From Sphingosinicella sp963974575 (GTDB taxonomy: Bacteria > Pseudomonadota > Alphaproteobacteria > Sphingomonadales > Sphingomonadaceae): DNA of 64,000 nucleotides. The stretch is taken from contig NZ_CAXBBQ010000002.1 in NCBI RefSeq assembly GCF_963974575.1, positions 248,001 through 312,000 on the forward strand. Reading direction: 5' to 3'. Position numbers and translations under genes: made by a program. A model generated the notes under the pieces. That model saw nothing but the letters and a program-made list of their open reading frames with translations. It did no database searches and was not told the origin of the DNA. This document shows positions 7,960 through 15,228 of this stretch, piece by piece (the first letter of the stretch is position 1; each line of letters starts with the position of its first letter).

Positions 7960-8903
7960 GCCGCTTTCCTTTTCGCGAGCGGGGTCTTTTCCCCAAGCCA
8001 GATGCTGACGGTCAACGTGCCCCCTTTCAGATGATCCATAACACGGCCTTCAAGGCCGCTTTCGCGCATCCAGCCAAGCACGGCGTCATCGGCGAACCCG
8101 AGACGCGTGTGCGCGTGGTTTGCGCGGAGTTCCTCAAGCGTGTGCGGCGCGAAATCGACCACGAGAAGCCGCCCGCCCGGCGCGAGTACGCGTGCGGCTT
8201 CGGCGATCGCGCCCGAAGGATTGTCCGCATAGTGCAGAACCTGGTGCAGCAGGACGGTATCGACGCTGCCGTCCGCCTGCGGGAGGGCATACATATCGGC
8301 CTGCCGCACCTCGCAATGTCCGAGCTGCGCCGCCTCCAGCTTGCCGCGCGCGACGCGAAGCATGTCCGCGCTGCGGTCCACCCCGGTCGCACCGCGCGAA
8401 CCTGGCGCGAGCAGTTCGAGCATCCGCCCCGTTCCCGTACCGATATCCAGCAGATAGCCGACCGGCCGCGCCGCGAGCGCGCGCAGGATCGCAGCTTCCA
8501 CCTCGCCGTCGGAAACGTGCATCGAACGGATACCGTCCCAACCTTCGGCATGGGCATCGAAATAGCTGCGCATCTCGGCGACCCGGCGTGCGCGAATCTC
8601 GTCGAGCCGCCGCGTGTCCGCCGCGACGGCGGGGCTGCCGTCCAGCATACGATCCAGAAGCCCGCCGACCTCGCCCGCGAGCCCCGCGCCTTCGATCCGC
8701 AGGAAAACCCAAGCCCCTTCCTTGTGCCGCACAAGAAGTCCCGCCTCGGCCAGGATACGCACATGCCGCGAAACGCGCGGCTGCGATTGCCCCAGCACTT
8801 CGGCGAGTTCGCCGATCGACAGCTCCATCGATCGCACGAGCGCCATGATCCGAAGCCTTGACGGATCGGCGAGAGCGCGGAAAAGGTCGAGTGCGGGCTG
8901 CAT
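7956..8903 (-). CDS. sahR: ArsR-family regulator fused to a SAM-dependent methyltransferase domain (SahR-like)
   Basis: 315 residues from the ATG at 8903. Residues about 1-90 are an ArsR-type winged helix (LFRALADPSRLRIMALV, SIGELAEVLGQSQPRVSRHVRILAEAGLL). Residues about 125-290 are a class I methyltransferase fold with motif I LLDIGTGTGRMLELL, the acidic VDRSADML and the LAPGGRLLVVDF strand. Known SahR regulators are ArsR-family repressors of methionine and S-adenosylhomocysteine recycling genes; the fused domain may sense SAH rather than methylate, which is an inference. It heads the operon with metF and both metH parts, and a perfect palindrome sits in its promoter. No metal-binding cysteine cluster is visible, against a role in arsenic sensing. 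An upstream start at 8966 would run through the operator, so I reject it. Confidence 0.85.
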   Translation of the reverse strand: MQPALDLFRALADPSRLRIMALVRSMELSIGELAEVLGQSQPRVSRHVRILAEAGLLVRHKEGAWVFLRIEGAGLAGEVGGLLDRMLDGSPAVAADTRRLDEIRARRVAEMRSYFDAHAEGWDGIRSMHVSDGEVEAAILRALAARPVGYLLDIGTGTGRMLELLAPGSRGATGVDRSADMLRVARGKLEAAQLGHCEVRQADMYALPQADGSVDTVLLHQVLHYADNPSGAIAEAARVLAPGGRLLVVDFAPHTLEELRANHAHTRLGFADDAVLGWMRESGLEGRVMDHLKGGTLTVSIWLGEKTPLAKRKAA

Positions 8904-8910
8904 AAAAGGG

Positions 8911-8939
8911 GATATAAAGATATCTTTATATGCGGTCAA
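8911..8939 (-). promoter_or_regulatory. promoter of the sahR-metF-metH operon
   Basis: On the minus strand a -35-like TTGACC (plus 8934-8939) and a -10-like TATATC (plus 8911-8916) are separated by exactly 17 bases. The spacer is almost entirely occupied by the palindrome at 8912-8931. The predicted start of transcription would be very close to the ATG at 8903, giving a short or missing leader, consistent with the weak Shine-Dalgarno here. Confidence 0.55.
8912..8931. promoter_or_regulatory. 20-bp perfect palindrome, probable SahR operator
   Basis: ATATAAAGATATCTTTATAT is a perfect inverted repeat in otherwise GC-rich DNA. It closely resembles the AAGATATCTT-centred palindromes described for SahR regulators of proteobacteria. 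It lies between the -35 and -10 of the methionine operon, where a bound repressor would block RNA polymerase. Identity of the binding protein is inferred from adjacency to the ArsR-family gene. Confidence 0.8.
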
Positions 8940-9018
8940 TGAACGAAATACGTTGTCACAGCCCATCGTGGAACTCTAGGTTCCGCGCCTTGTCGCCCAG
9001 CGTTATCCGGGAAGCCCC

Positions 9019-9879
9019 ATGACCGCACGCACCGTCTCACTCGTCGCCCTTCTCGCCGCCCCACTCCTCGCCGGCTGCGTCACAACACCGGGCGGCGTTT
9101 CAGAGGCCGAGCTCGACCGCTTCGAAAAGACCAACCGGGCAATCTACGCGTTCAATAAGGGCGTCGACACAGCGGTCCTCAAACCTGTAACTCAAGGCTA
9201 CCGCGCTGTCGTCCCCGGCATCGCGCGGCGCGGCGTCTCGAACGCCCTCGACAATATCGACGAGCCGCTGTCGTTCATCAACGCGGTACTGCAGGGCAAG
9301 TTCAAGGCCGCCTTCCGTGCTGTCGACCGCTTCATGATCAACTCGACATTCGGCGTTGCCGGCCTCTTCGACCATGCGACCGAAATGGGCCTGCACAAGC
9401 AGGAAGAAGATTTCGGCCAGACGCTCGCAGCGTGGGGCGTCGGCTCCGGGCCTTATATCATGCTGCCGCTGCTCGGACCCTCGACGCTTCGCGACACAGT
9501 CGGCTTCGGTGTCGATTCGGTGACGGATCCGTGGCCCAAGTTCCAGAAACATGTCGCGGGCCTCAACGGCACCGAGCGGATCGGCGTCACCGCCGGCGAG
9601 GCCATCGATCTTCGTTCGCGTCTCATCGATACGGCCGATCCGCTGCTTGCCACGGCGCTCGACGAATACGCGACCGTCCGCGCAGCCTATCTCCAGCAGC
9701 GCCTCAGCGACATTTACGACGGCGATCCACCCGAAGACGATTTCACGCCAACATTCGACGACGAGCCGCTACCCTCCGCGGCAGCCGAACCCGTGGACAC
9801 ACCACTGCCCGCGACGGAAGACGCGCCTGCGTCCACATCGGACACGGACGAGCCCAAGGCCGAAGCCGTCGCTCCGTAA
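9019..9879 (+). CDS. mlaA: MlaA/VacJ family outer-membrane lipoprotein
   Basis: 286 residues. MlaA sits in the outer membrane and removes misplaced phospholipids from the outer leaflet, passing them to the MlaC-MlaFEDB retrograde system. A lipoprotein signal peptide with lipobox LLAGC ends at about Cys20. The body shows family segments FEKTNRAIYAFNKGVDTAVLKPV, NIDEPLSFINAVLQGKF, FMINSTFGVAGLFDHA, FGQTLAAWGVGSGPYIMLPLLGPSTLRDTVG. An acidic low-complexity C-terminal tail (about residues 235-286, rich in Asp, Glu, Ala, Pro) is longer than in E. coli. The other mla genes are not in the window. Start supported by GGGAAG ahead of the ATG. Confidence 0.93.
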   Translation: MTARTVSLVALLAAPLLAGCVTTPGGVSEAELDRFEKTNRAIYAFNKGVDTAVLKPVTQGYRAVVPGIARRGVSNALDNIDEPLSFINAVLQGKFKAAFRAVDRFMINSTFGVAGLFDHATEMGLHKQEEDFGQTLAAWGVGSGPYIMLPLLGPSTLRDTVGFGVDSVTDPWPKFQKHVAGLNGTERIGVTAGEAIDLRSRLIDTADPLLATALDEYATVRAAYLQQRLSDIYDGDPPEDDFTPTFDDEPLPSAAAEPVDTPLPATEDAPASTSDTDEPKAEAVAP

Positions 9880-10220
9880 AAGGGGTTGCGGGCACCGACT
9901 GCGAATCGCATCAGATGGTCTCCGCAGACGGAATTTATCCTGCCAAATCCGATACCTGCGGCATTTCGCAGGGGCTAGCCGTGTGCCAGCGCGAACAGGC
10001 CATGCGCGGTGCGGATTTCAACCGCGAAGAATATCTATTGTTTTACAAGACATTAAGTCGGCAGCTGCGAAGCAGGCGGCGGATTGCGAGAGTTCTTCAC
10101 AAAATTATTTTACGCGGAAGCATCAAACCTCTTCCCACAGACAAGGTTTTCCGTGACAATCCGCGCCGCTCCCATTATTGGGCGCAGGGTCAATACAAAC
10201 TGTTCTAGGGGAACAAGTCG
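9880..10220. other. 341-bp intergenic region, lower GC, no supported gene
   Basis: The only gap above 300 bases. Its second half (about 10030-10150) is visibly more AT-rich than the surroundings, with TTTTACAAGACATTAAG-like stretches and several short A/T runs. One open frame, 9915-10208, could give 97 residues ending GQYKLF, but it has no Shine-Dalgarno and its third-position bases are not GC-biased like real genes here. The end of the region must hold the promoter of the lipoprotein gene at 10221. A small RNA is possible, but I see no clear terminator to support it. Confidence 0.5.
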
Positions 10221-10514
10221 ATGCGCAATGTTACCAAGGGTTTCGCAGCTCTCGCGCTCGTCGCCGGCCTCGGCCTCGCTGCTTGCAGCGAGAAGACCGA
10301 AGAAGCCGCCGACGCAACCGCGGATGCCGCGGCTGAAGATGCTGCTGCTGCTGCCGATGCCGCCGTCGCCGAGACGGACGCCGCGATGGACGCGACTGTT
10401 GATGCGACGGCTGACGCCGCTGCTGACGCCGCTGCCGGTGCTGCCGACGCAGCCGCTGGCGCTGCCGACGCTGCTGCGGACGCCGCTGCTACGGCGGAAG
10501 AAGCTGCTCAGTAA
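10221..10514 (+). CDS. small Ala/Asp-rich lipoprotein
   Basis: 97 residues, strong AGGGGAA before the ATG. A signal peptide (MRNVTKGFAALALVAGLGL) leads to lipobox LAAC at about Cys22. After SEKTEE the entire remainder is low complexity: Ala, Asp, Glu, Thr in repeats such as ADAAAGAADAAA. No aromatic residue occurs after the N-terminal part, so it is likely a disordered or helical, highly acidic tail anchored to a membrane by lipid. It is a single-gene unit with its own promoter region and a strong terminator, so it may be highly expressed. Function unknown. Confidence 0.75.
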   Translation: MRNVTKGFAALALVAGLGLAACSEKTEEAADATADAAAEDAAAAADAAVAETDAAMDATVDATADAAADAAAGAADAAAGAADAAADAAATAEEAAQ

Positions 10515-10535
10515 GCTTTACTGACAGTTCGAAAA

Positions 10536-10575
10536 AAGAACGGGCCGCATCTTCGGATGCGGCCCGTTTCTTTTT
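10536..10575 (+). terminator. intrinsic terminator of the Ala/Asp-rich lipoprotein gene
   Basis: Twelve-bp stem ACGGGCCGCATC with a TTCG tetraloop and complementary GATGCGGCCCGT, flanked by AAAAAAG and TTTCTTTTT. The UUCG loop and U-rich tail make it a strong terminator 25 bases after the stop. The A run on the left means it could also work on the opposite strand. Confidence 0.93.
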
Positions 10576-10607
10576 GCCCACGATCGGTCTCGATTGATAA
10601 TGGGCAA

Positions 10608-10645
10608 GAAAAAGGCCGCCGGGATCACCCGACGGCCTTTTCTTT
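10608..10645 (-). terminator. intrinsic terminator of groES-groEL
   Basis: On the minus strand GGCCGTCGGG, loop TGAT, CCCGGCGGCC, then TTTTTC. The stem contains one U-G wobble in the minus-strand RNA (a C-A mismatch on the plus strand), which favours the groEL orientation. It lies about 20 bases past the groEL stop. Confidence 0.88.
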
Positions 10646-10663
10646 GACTGCCGCTGGCTGGAC

Positions 10664-12307
10664 TTAGAAGTCCATGCCACCCATGCCGCCCATGCCACCC
10701 GGCATACCGCCCGGCGCAGGCTTGTCGTCCGGCAGCTCGGCGATCGTCGCCTCGGTGGTGATGAGCAGACCCGCGACCGACGCGGCGTCCTGCAGCGCGG
10801 TGCGGACGACCTTGGTCGGGTCGACGACGCCGGCCTTCACCAGGTCCTCGTAGGCGTCGGTCTGGGCGTTGAAGCCCAGCTTCTCGTCCTTGGCGTCCAT
10901 CAGCTTGCCGGCGATGACAGCACCATCGTGGCCGGCGTTCTGGGCGATCTGACGCACAGGCGCCTGCAGAGCACGGCGGATGATGTCGATACCGCGGGTC
11001 TGGTCCTCGTTGGCACCCGTGAGGCCCTCAAGCGCCTTGGTGGCGTAGAGGAGCGCCGTGCCGCCGCCGGGGACGATACCTTCTTCAACGGCCGCGCGCG
11101 TGGCGTGCAGCGCGTCGTCGACGCGGTCCTTCTTCTCCTTGACTTCGACCTCGGTGGCACCGCCGACCTTGATCACGGCAACGCCGCCGGCGAGCTTGGC
11201 GAGACGCTCCTGGAGCTTCTCGCGGTCGTAATCGCTGGTCGTCGTGTCGATCTGGGCGCGGATCTGCTCGACACGGCCCTTGATCTGCTCGCTGTCACCG
11301 GCGCCGTCGACGATCGTGGTGTTATCCTTGTCGATCGTGACCTTCTTGGCCTGGCCAAGCATACCGAGCGTGACGTTCTCGAGCTTGATGCCGAGGTCTT
11401 CGCTGATCATCTGACCGTTGGTCAGGATCGCGATGTCCTCCAGCATCGCCTTGCGGCGATCACCGAAGCCCGGCGCCTTCACGGCCGCAACCTTGAGGCC
11501 GCCGCGCAGCTTGTTGACGACGAGCGTGGCCAGAGCCTCGCCCTCGATATCCTCGGCGATGATGAGGAGCGGACGACCGCTCTGCACCACGGCTTCGAGA
11601 ATCGGCAGCATCGCCTGCAGGTTCGAGAGCTTCTTCTCGTGGATCAGGATGTGCGGGTTATCGAGCTCGACCTGCATCTTCTCCGGGTTCGTGATGAAGT
11701 ACGGAGACAGATAGCCACGGTCGAACTGCATGCCCTCGACCGTCTCCAGCTCGCTGGTGAGGCCCTTGGCTTCCTCGACGGTGATGACGCCTTCCTTGCC
11801 GACCTTGTCCATCGCCTCGGCGATCATCTTGCCGACTTCCACGTCACCGTTGGCCGAGATGGTGCCGACCTGGGCGATCTCGTCCGAACCGGCAACTGCC
11901 TTCGAACGGGCTGCGAGGTTCTCGATGACCTTGGTGACGGCAAGATCGATGCCGCGCTTCAGGTCCATCGGGTTCATGCCGGCCGCGACCGACTTCATGC
12001 CCTCGCGGACGATCGACTGGGCGAGCACCGTGGCGGTGGTCGTGCCGTCGCCGGCGATGTCGTTGGTCTTCGAGGCCACTTCGCGCAGCATCTGCGCGCC
12101 CATGTTCTCGAACTTGTCCTTGAGCTCGATTTCCTTCGCGACCGTCACACCGTCCTTGGTGATGCGCGGCGCGCCGAAGCTCTTGTCGATCACGACGTTG
12201 CGGCCCTTCGGCCCCAGCGTGACCTTCACCGCATCGGCGAGGATATCCACGCCGCGAAGAATACGCTCACGCGCGTCGCGGCCGAATTTTACGTCTTTGG
12301 CTGCCAT
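10664..12307 (-). CDS. groL: chaperonin GroEL (60 kDa)
   Basis: 547 residues. The 14-mer ATP-dependent folding chamber subunit. The N-terminus is MAAKDVKFGRDARERILRGV, the nucleotide site motif GDGTTTATVLAQ is present, and the C-terminus has the classic GGM tail (GGMPGGMGGMGGMDF). Length and sequence are canonical. It is downstream of groES with a 45-base gap and ends at a strong terminator. Control is by the CIRCE operator upstream of groES. Confidence 0.99.
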   Translation of the reverse strand: MAAKDVKFGRDARERILRGVDILADAVKVTLGPKGRNVVIDKSFGAPRITKDGVTVAKEIELKDKFENMGAQMLREVASKTNDIAGDGTTTATVLAQSIVREGMKSVAAGMNPMDLKRGIDLAVTKVIENLAARSKAVAGSDEIAQVGTISANGDVEVGKMIAEAMDKVGKEGVITVEEAKGLTSELETVEGMQFDRGYLSPYFITNPEKMQVELDNPHILIHEKKLSNLQAMLPILEAVVQSGRPLLIIAEDIEGEALATLVVNKLRGGLKVAAVKAPGFGDRRKAMLEDIAILTNGQMISEDLGIKLENVTLGMLGQAKKVTIDKDNTTIVDGAGDSEQIKGRVEQIRAQIDTTTSDYDREKLQERLAKLAGGVAVIKVGGATEVEVKEKKDRVDDALHATRAAVEEGIVPGGGTALLYATKALEGLTGANEDQTRGIDIIRRALQAPVRQIAQNAGHDGAVIAGKLMDAKDEKLGFNAQTDAYEDLVKAGVVDPTKVVRTALQDAASVAGLLITTEATIAELPDDKPAPGGMPGGMGGMGGMDF

Positions 12308-12352
12308 GTTTGACTACCCTTTCCTGGGATCTGAAATGAAAAAAGCGCGTTC

Positions 12353-12640
12353 TCAGCCAACGATGCCGAGAATGTCGCTTTCCTTCATGATGAGCAGGTC
12401 TTCGCCGTTGACCTTGACCTCAGTGCCCGACCACTTGCCGAACAGAATGCGGTCGCCAGCCTTCACGTCGAGCGGGGAAACCTTGCCCTCTTCGTTCTTG
12501 GCGCCAGCGCCGGCGGCGACAACTTCGCCTTCCTGCGGCTTTTCCTTGGCGGTATCCGGGATGATAATACCCCCGGCGGTCTTTTCGTCAGCCTCGATGC
12601 GGCGGACCAGCACGCGATCGTGCAGAGGACGGAAGCCCAT
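12353..12640 (-). CDS. groS: co-chaperonin GroES (10 kDa)
   Basis: 95 residues. Forms the heptameric lid of GroEL. Starts MGFRPLHDRVLVRRIEADEK and contains the mobile-loop segment KTAGGIIIPDTAKEKPQEG. The frame stays open upstream to 12751, but that would run through the promoter and CIRCE element; the ATG at 12640 has a good GAGAGGGTG ribosome site and gives the normal family length. Confidence 0.98.
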   Translation of the reverse strand: MGFRPLHDRVLVRRIEADEKTAGGIIIPDTAKEKPQEGEVVAAGAGAKNEEGKVSPLDVKAGDRILFGKWSGTEVKVNGEDLLIMKESDILGIVG

Positions 12641-12678
12641 TCGTGTCACCCTCTCGTTCAAGTTTCGAATTCGGATAT

Positions 12679-12705
12679 TAGCACTCACACACAGTGAGTG
12701 CCAAC
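12679..12705. promoter_or_regulatory. CIRCE operator (HrcA binding site) of groES-groEL
   Basis: TTAGCACTC, nine bases, GAGTGCCAA: the CIRCE consensus inverted repeat (TTAGCACTC-N9-GAGTGCTAA) with one mismatch in the right arm. It lies just downstream of the -10 of the groES promoter, overlapping the expected transcription start, the standard place for HrcA repression. hrcA itself is not in the window. Confidence 0.95.
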
Positions 12706-12713
12706 GCGGTGGG

Positions 12714-12742
12714 ATATGTGCCCCACCCCCCGGGGTGTCAAC
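12714..12742 (-). promoter_or_regulatory. groES-groEL promoter
   Basis: On the minus strand, -35 TTGACA (plus 12737-12742), a 17-base spacer and -10 CATATC (plus 12714-12719). The CIRCE repeat starts 9 bases further downstream. A sigma-70-type promoter with CIRCE fits HrcA control; I do not see a convincing separate sigma-32 site. Confidence 0.75.
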
Positions 12743-12838
12743 GGTGGCCATGTGAATTTTTTTGTAACGCCCTGGGGCCTATCCTTGGCCTTCAAGTCCC
12801 TTGCCGCTACACCGGCTCAGCCCATTTAAGGAAGCACC

Positions 12839-14716
12839 ATGGCGATCCTGCGCGGTTTCTGGCGATTTCTGGTCGGCGTTAAGGACGCGCTGGCGCTCCT
12901 TTTCCTGTTGCTGCTGCTTTTCGCGATCCTCGCGGTCAGGCAAGGCTCAGCTCCGATCAGCGTGCCGGAAGGCGGCGCGCTGGTGCTCAACATCGACGGC
13001 TATGTCGTCGACCAGGCGACGGACCCCGATCCGCTCTCGATGTTGACGGGCGGGCAACGCCTCCCCGGCGAGACCGAGGCTGCTGACGTGATCCATGCGA
13101 TCAACGCAGCCGCGAAGGACAAGCGCGTCAAGACCCTCGTGCTCGATCTAGACGGCTTCTGGGGCGGCGGCCTTGCGAACCTGCAGTCTATCGGCTCCGC
13201 GCTCACCGCGTTCAAAACCAGCGGCAAGAAGGTCTACGCCTTCTCCTCCGCTTACCTTGACGACGGCTACTACCTCGCCGCCCACGCCGACGAGGTATGG
13301 CTCGCTCCCCTCGGCGCGGTGCTGCTCACCGGCCCCGGCGGGTCGGGCCTCTATTTCAAGGATGCGCTCGACAAGCTGAAAGTCGACGTCAACGTGTTCC
13401 GCGTGGGCACCTTCAAGTCGGCGGTCGAGCCCTTCACGCGCACCGAAGGCTCGCCCGAGGCGAAGGCCGCCGATCAGGCGCTCGTCGACAGCCTCTGGGA
13501 AACCTGGATGGCGGACGTCTCGACGCGCCGCAAAAGCGCCGATGTCCGCACCTACATGCAGTCCCTCCCCCGCCTGCTCTCAGCGTCGGGTGGCGGCTTC
13601 GCGCAGGCCGCGCTCAAGGGCGGCATGGTCGATCACATCGGCACGCGCGTCGCGTTCGGCGAGATGCTCGCGAAGGTCGTGGGAAGCGGAGACGATGGCG
13701 CGCCGGGAGGCTTCAACGGCATCGCCCTTGCTGATTATCACTATGCCCACAGCGGTGCCGGCCCGATGGGCGGCGACGCTGTCGGTATCGTCTATGTCTC
13801 AGGGGAGATCGTTGATGGTGAGGCGCCGTCAGGCACGGCTGGCGGACAGACCATCGCAGGCCTTATCGACGAGGCGCTTACCGACGACAGCATCAAGGCG
13901 CTTGTCGTACGGATCGACTCCCCCGGCGGTTCGGTCACGGCGTCGGAGCAGATTCGCGAGGCGCTGATGACCGCGAAGTCGCAGGGCCTGCCCGTTGTCG
14001 CTTCGTTCGGCCCGGTCGCAGCGAGTGGCGGCTATTGGATCGCGACGGCCGCCGACGAGATCTATGCGCAGCCCTCCACGATCACCGGCTCGATCGGCGT
14101 GTTCGCGATCATTCCGACCTTCCAGCGCACCCTGGAAGAATTCGGGATCAATGCCGACGGCGTGAAGAGCACGCCCTTCTCCGGCGCGCCCGACGTGCTC
14201 GACGGCATCACGCCCGAAGTCGGCGCGCTGCTGCAGGCCTCTGTGGAGGACATGTACGCGCGCTTCATGCGGATCGTCGGCGCGGCGCGGAAACTCCCCA
14301 TCGAACGCGTCAACGCCATCGGCCGGGGCCGCGTGTGGGACGGCGGCACGGCGCGGCAACTGAAGCTCGTCGACCATTTCGGCGGCCTCGACGCCGCGGT
14401 CGATGCTGCTGCGAAGCGCGCCGGGCTCAAGTCAGGCAGGGTCCGCACCGTGGACGTTGAGGTCGCACCGCCCATCCCGCTGCAAGTGCTGAACAGCCTG
14501 TTTTCCGCCGACGAGGGCGAAGCCGCACCGCCCGATGCGCTCACACGCCTCGCGCGCGTGCAGCAGTTCAGAAGCCTGTCGATGCTCGCGGAAACCAGCG
14601 CAATCGCCTCTGGCCCCTCGATGCAGGCCCGCTGCATCGCCTGCACGGGACTGCGCCCGACCTCGGCAGTGGCAAAAACGCCGCCGCCCGCGTGGCTCAA
14701 GTGGCTGCTTCGCTGA
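12839..14716 (+). CDS. sppA: signal peptide peptidase SppA, 67-kDa type
   Basis: 625 residues. A membrane-bound serine protease with a Ser/Lys dyad that degrades leftover signal peptides. A hydrophobic span lies at about residues 17-36. Two tandem S49 domains follow. The N-terminal one holds the Lys in VGTFKSAVEPFTR, matching the catalytic lysine of E. coli SppA. The C-terminal one holds the Ser in VAASGGYWIATAADEIYAQP. Length matches the long (67K) form. ATG at 12839 has AAGGAAG upstream. Its promoter must share the 198-base gap with the groES promoter on the other strand. Confidence 0.96.
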   Translation: MAILRGFWRFLVGVKDALALLFLLLLLFAILAVRQGSAPISVPEGGALVLNIDGYVVDQATDPDPLSMLTGGQRLPGETEAADVIHAINAAAKDKRVKTLVLDLDGFWGGGLANLQSIGSALTAFKTSGKKVYAFSSAYLDDGYYLAAHADEVWLAPLGAVLLTGPGGSGLYFKDALDKLKVDVNVFRVGTFKSAVEPFTRTEGSPEAKAADQALVDSLWETWMADVSTRRKSADVRTYMQSLPRLLSASGGGFAQAALKGGMVDHIGTRVAFGEMLAKVVGSGDDGAPGGFNGIALADYHYAHSGAGPMGGDAVGIVYVSGEIVDGEAPSGTAGGQTIAGLIDEALTDDSIKALVVRIDSPGGSVTASEQIREALMTAKSQGLPVVASFGPVAASGGYWIATAADEIYAQPSTITGSIGVFAIIPTFQRTLEEFGINADGVKSTPFSGAPDVLDGITPEVGALLQASVEDMYARFMRIVGAARKLPIERVNAIGRGRVWDGGTARQLKLVDHFGGLDAAVDAAAKRAGLKSGRVRTVDVEVAPPIPLQVLNSLFSADEGEAAPPDALTRLARVQQFRSLSMLAETSAIASGPSMQARCIACTGLRPTSAVAKTPPPAWLKWLLR

Positions 14717-14911
14717 TCGGTCACCATAGGCCGCACCCGGTCGCATCCGCTGACCGCTGTATGCTCCGCGCCACAGTGTGACATTTTCATCGACGTTAGG
14801 AAGATGTTTGTCGAATCCGTACAATATTACGGAGCGGGTCTGGCGTATGAGGCCGCACATGCGGTGATGGTGCCGCGAGGGGCTGGGGAAGAATGGACGA
14901 GGACAGAGGAC

Positions 14912-15202
14912 GTGAGCCAGTCTCTACGCATAACCGTTGGCGCGGTGCTGCTGGTGCCAGTGGTTGCAGCTTTCCTGCTTACCGGCTTCCCGGCCAAAGC
15001 CGCTGAAAACAAAACGGCGCATCTCGCCGACCCGAACGTGCACACCCGGATTGATGAACGCGTCAAGCAAAGCTGCCGTAATGAACGGCAGGGTAGCGTC
15101 GAGCATTCGATCTGCCTCGCCGAGGGTCGTAAGGACGCTTGGCGCAACGTCGCCAAAACGCGGCGCGAAGATCGCAAACAATCGACGCTTTCGTTACGCT
15201 AA
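14912..15202 (+). CDS. small exported protein of unknown function
   Basis: 96 residues if translation begins at the GTG at 14912, which has GAGG nine bases ahead. This start puts a signal peptide first (ITVGAVLLVPVVAAFLLTGFPAKA-A), giving a mature basic protein of about 66 residues with two cysteines (SCRNERQ and SICLAEGR), possibly one disulfide in the periplasm. An upstream ATG at 14804 would add 36 residues ahead of the signal and is less likely. No family recognised. It sits alone between sppA and the converging lpdA. Confidence 0.5.
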   Translation: MSQSLRITVGAVLLVPVVAAFLLTGFPAKAAENKTAHLADPNVHTRIDERVKQSCRNERQGSVEHSICLAEGRKDAWRNVAKTRREDRKQSTLSLR

Positions 15203-15228
15203 AGCGAGTCGCCGTCAATCCGCCCGGA

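Noticed and set aside
8904..9018. SAM or cobalamin riboswitch ahead of the methionine operon
   Set aside because: The promoter is only about 10-30 bases from the ATG, leaving no room for a riboswitch; no B12-box-like sequence seen.
9915..10208. Possible 97-residue gene in the 341-base gap
   Set aside because: No Shine-Dalgarno, codon third positions unlike neighbours, no family features.
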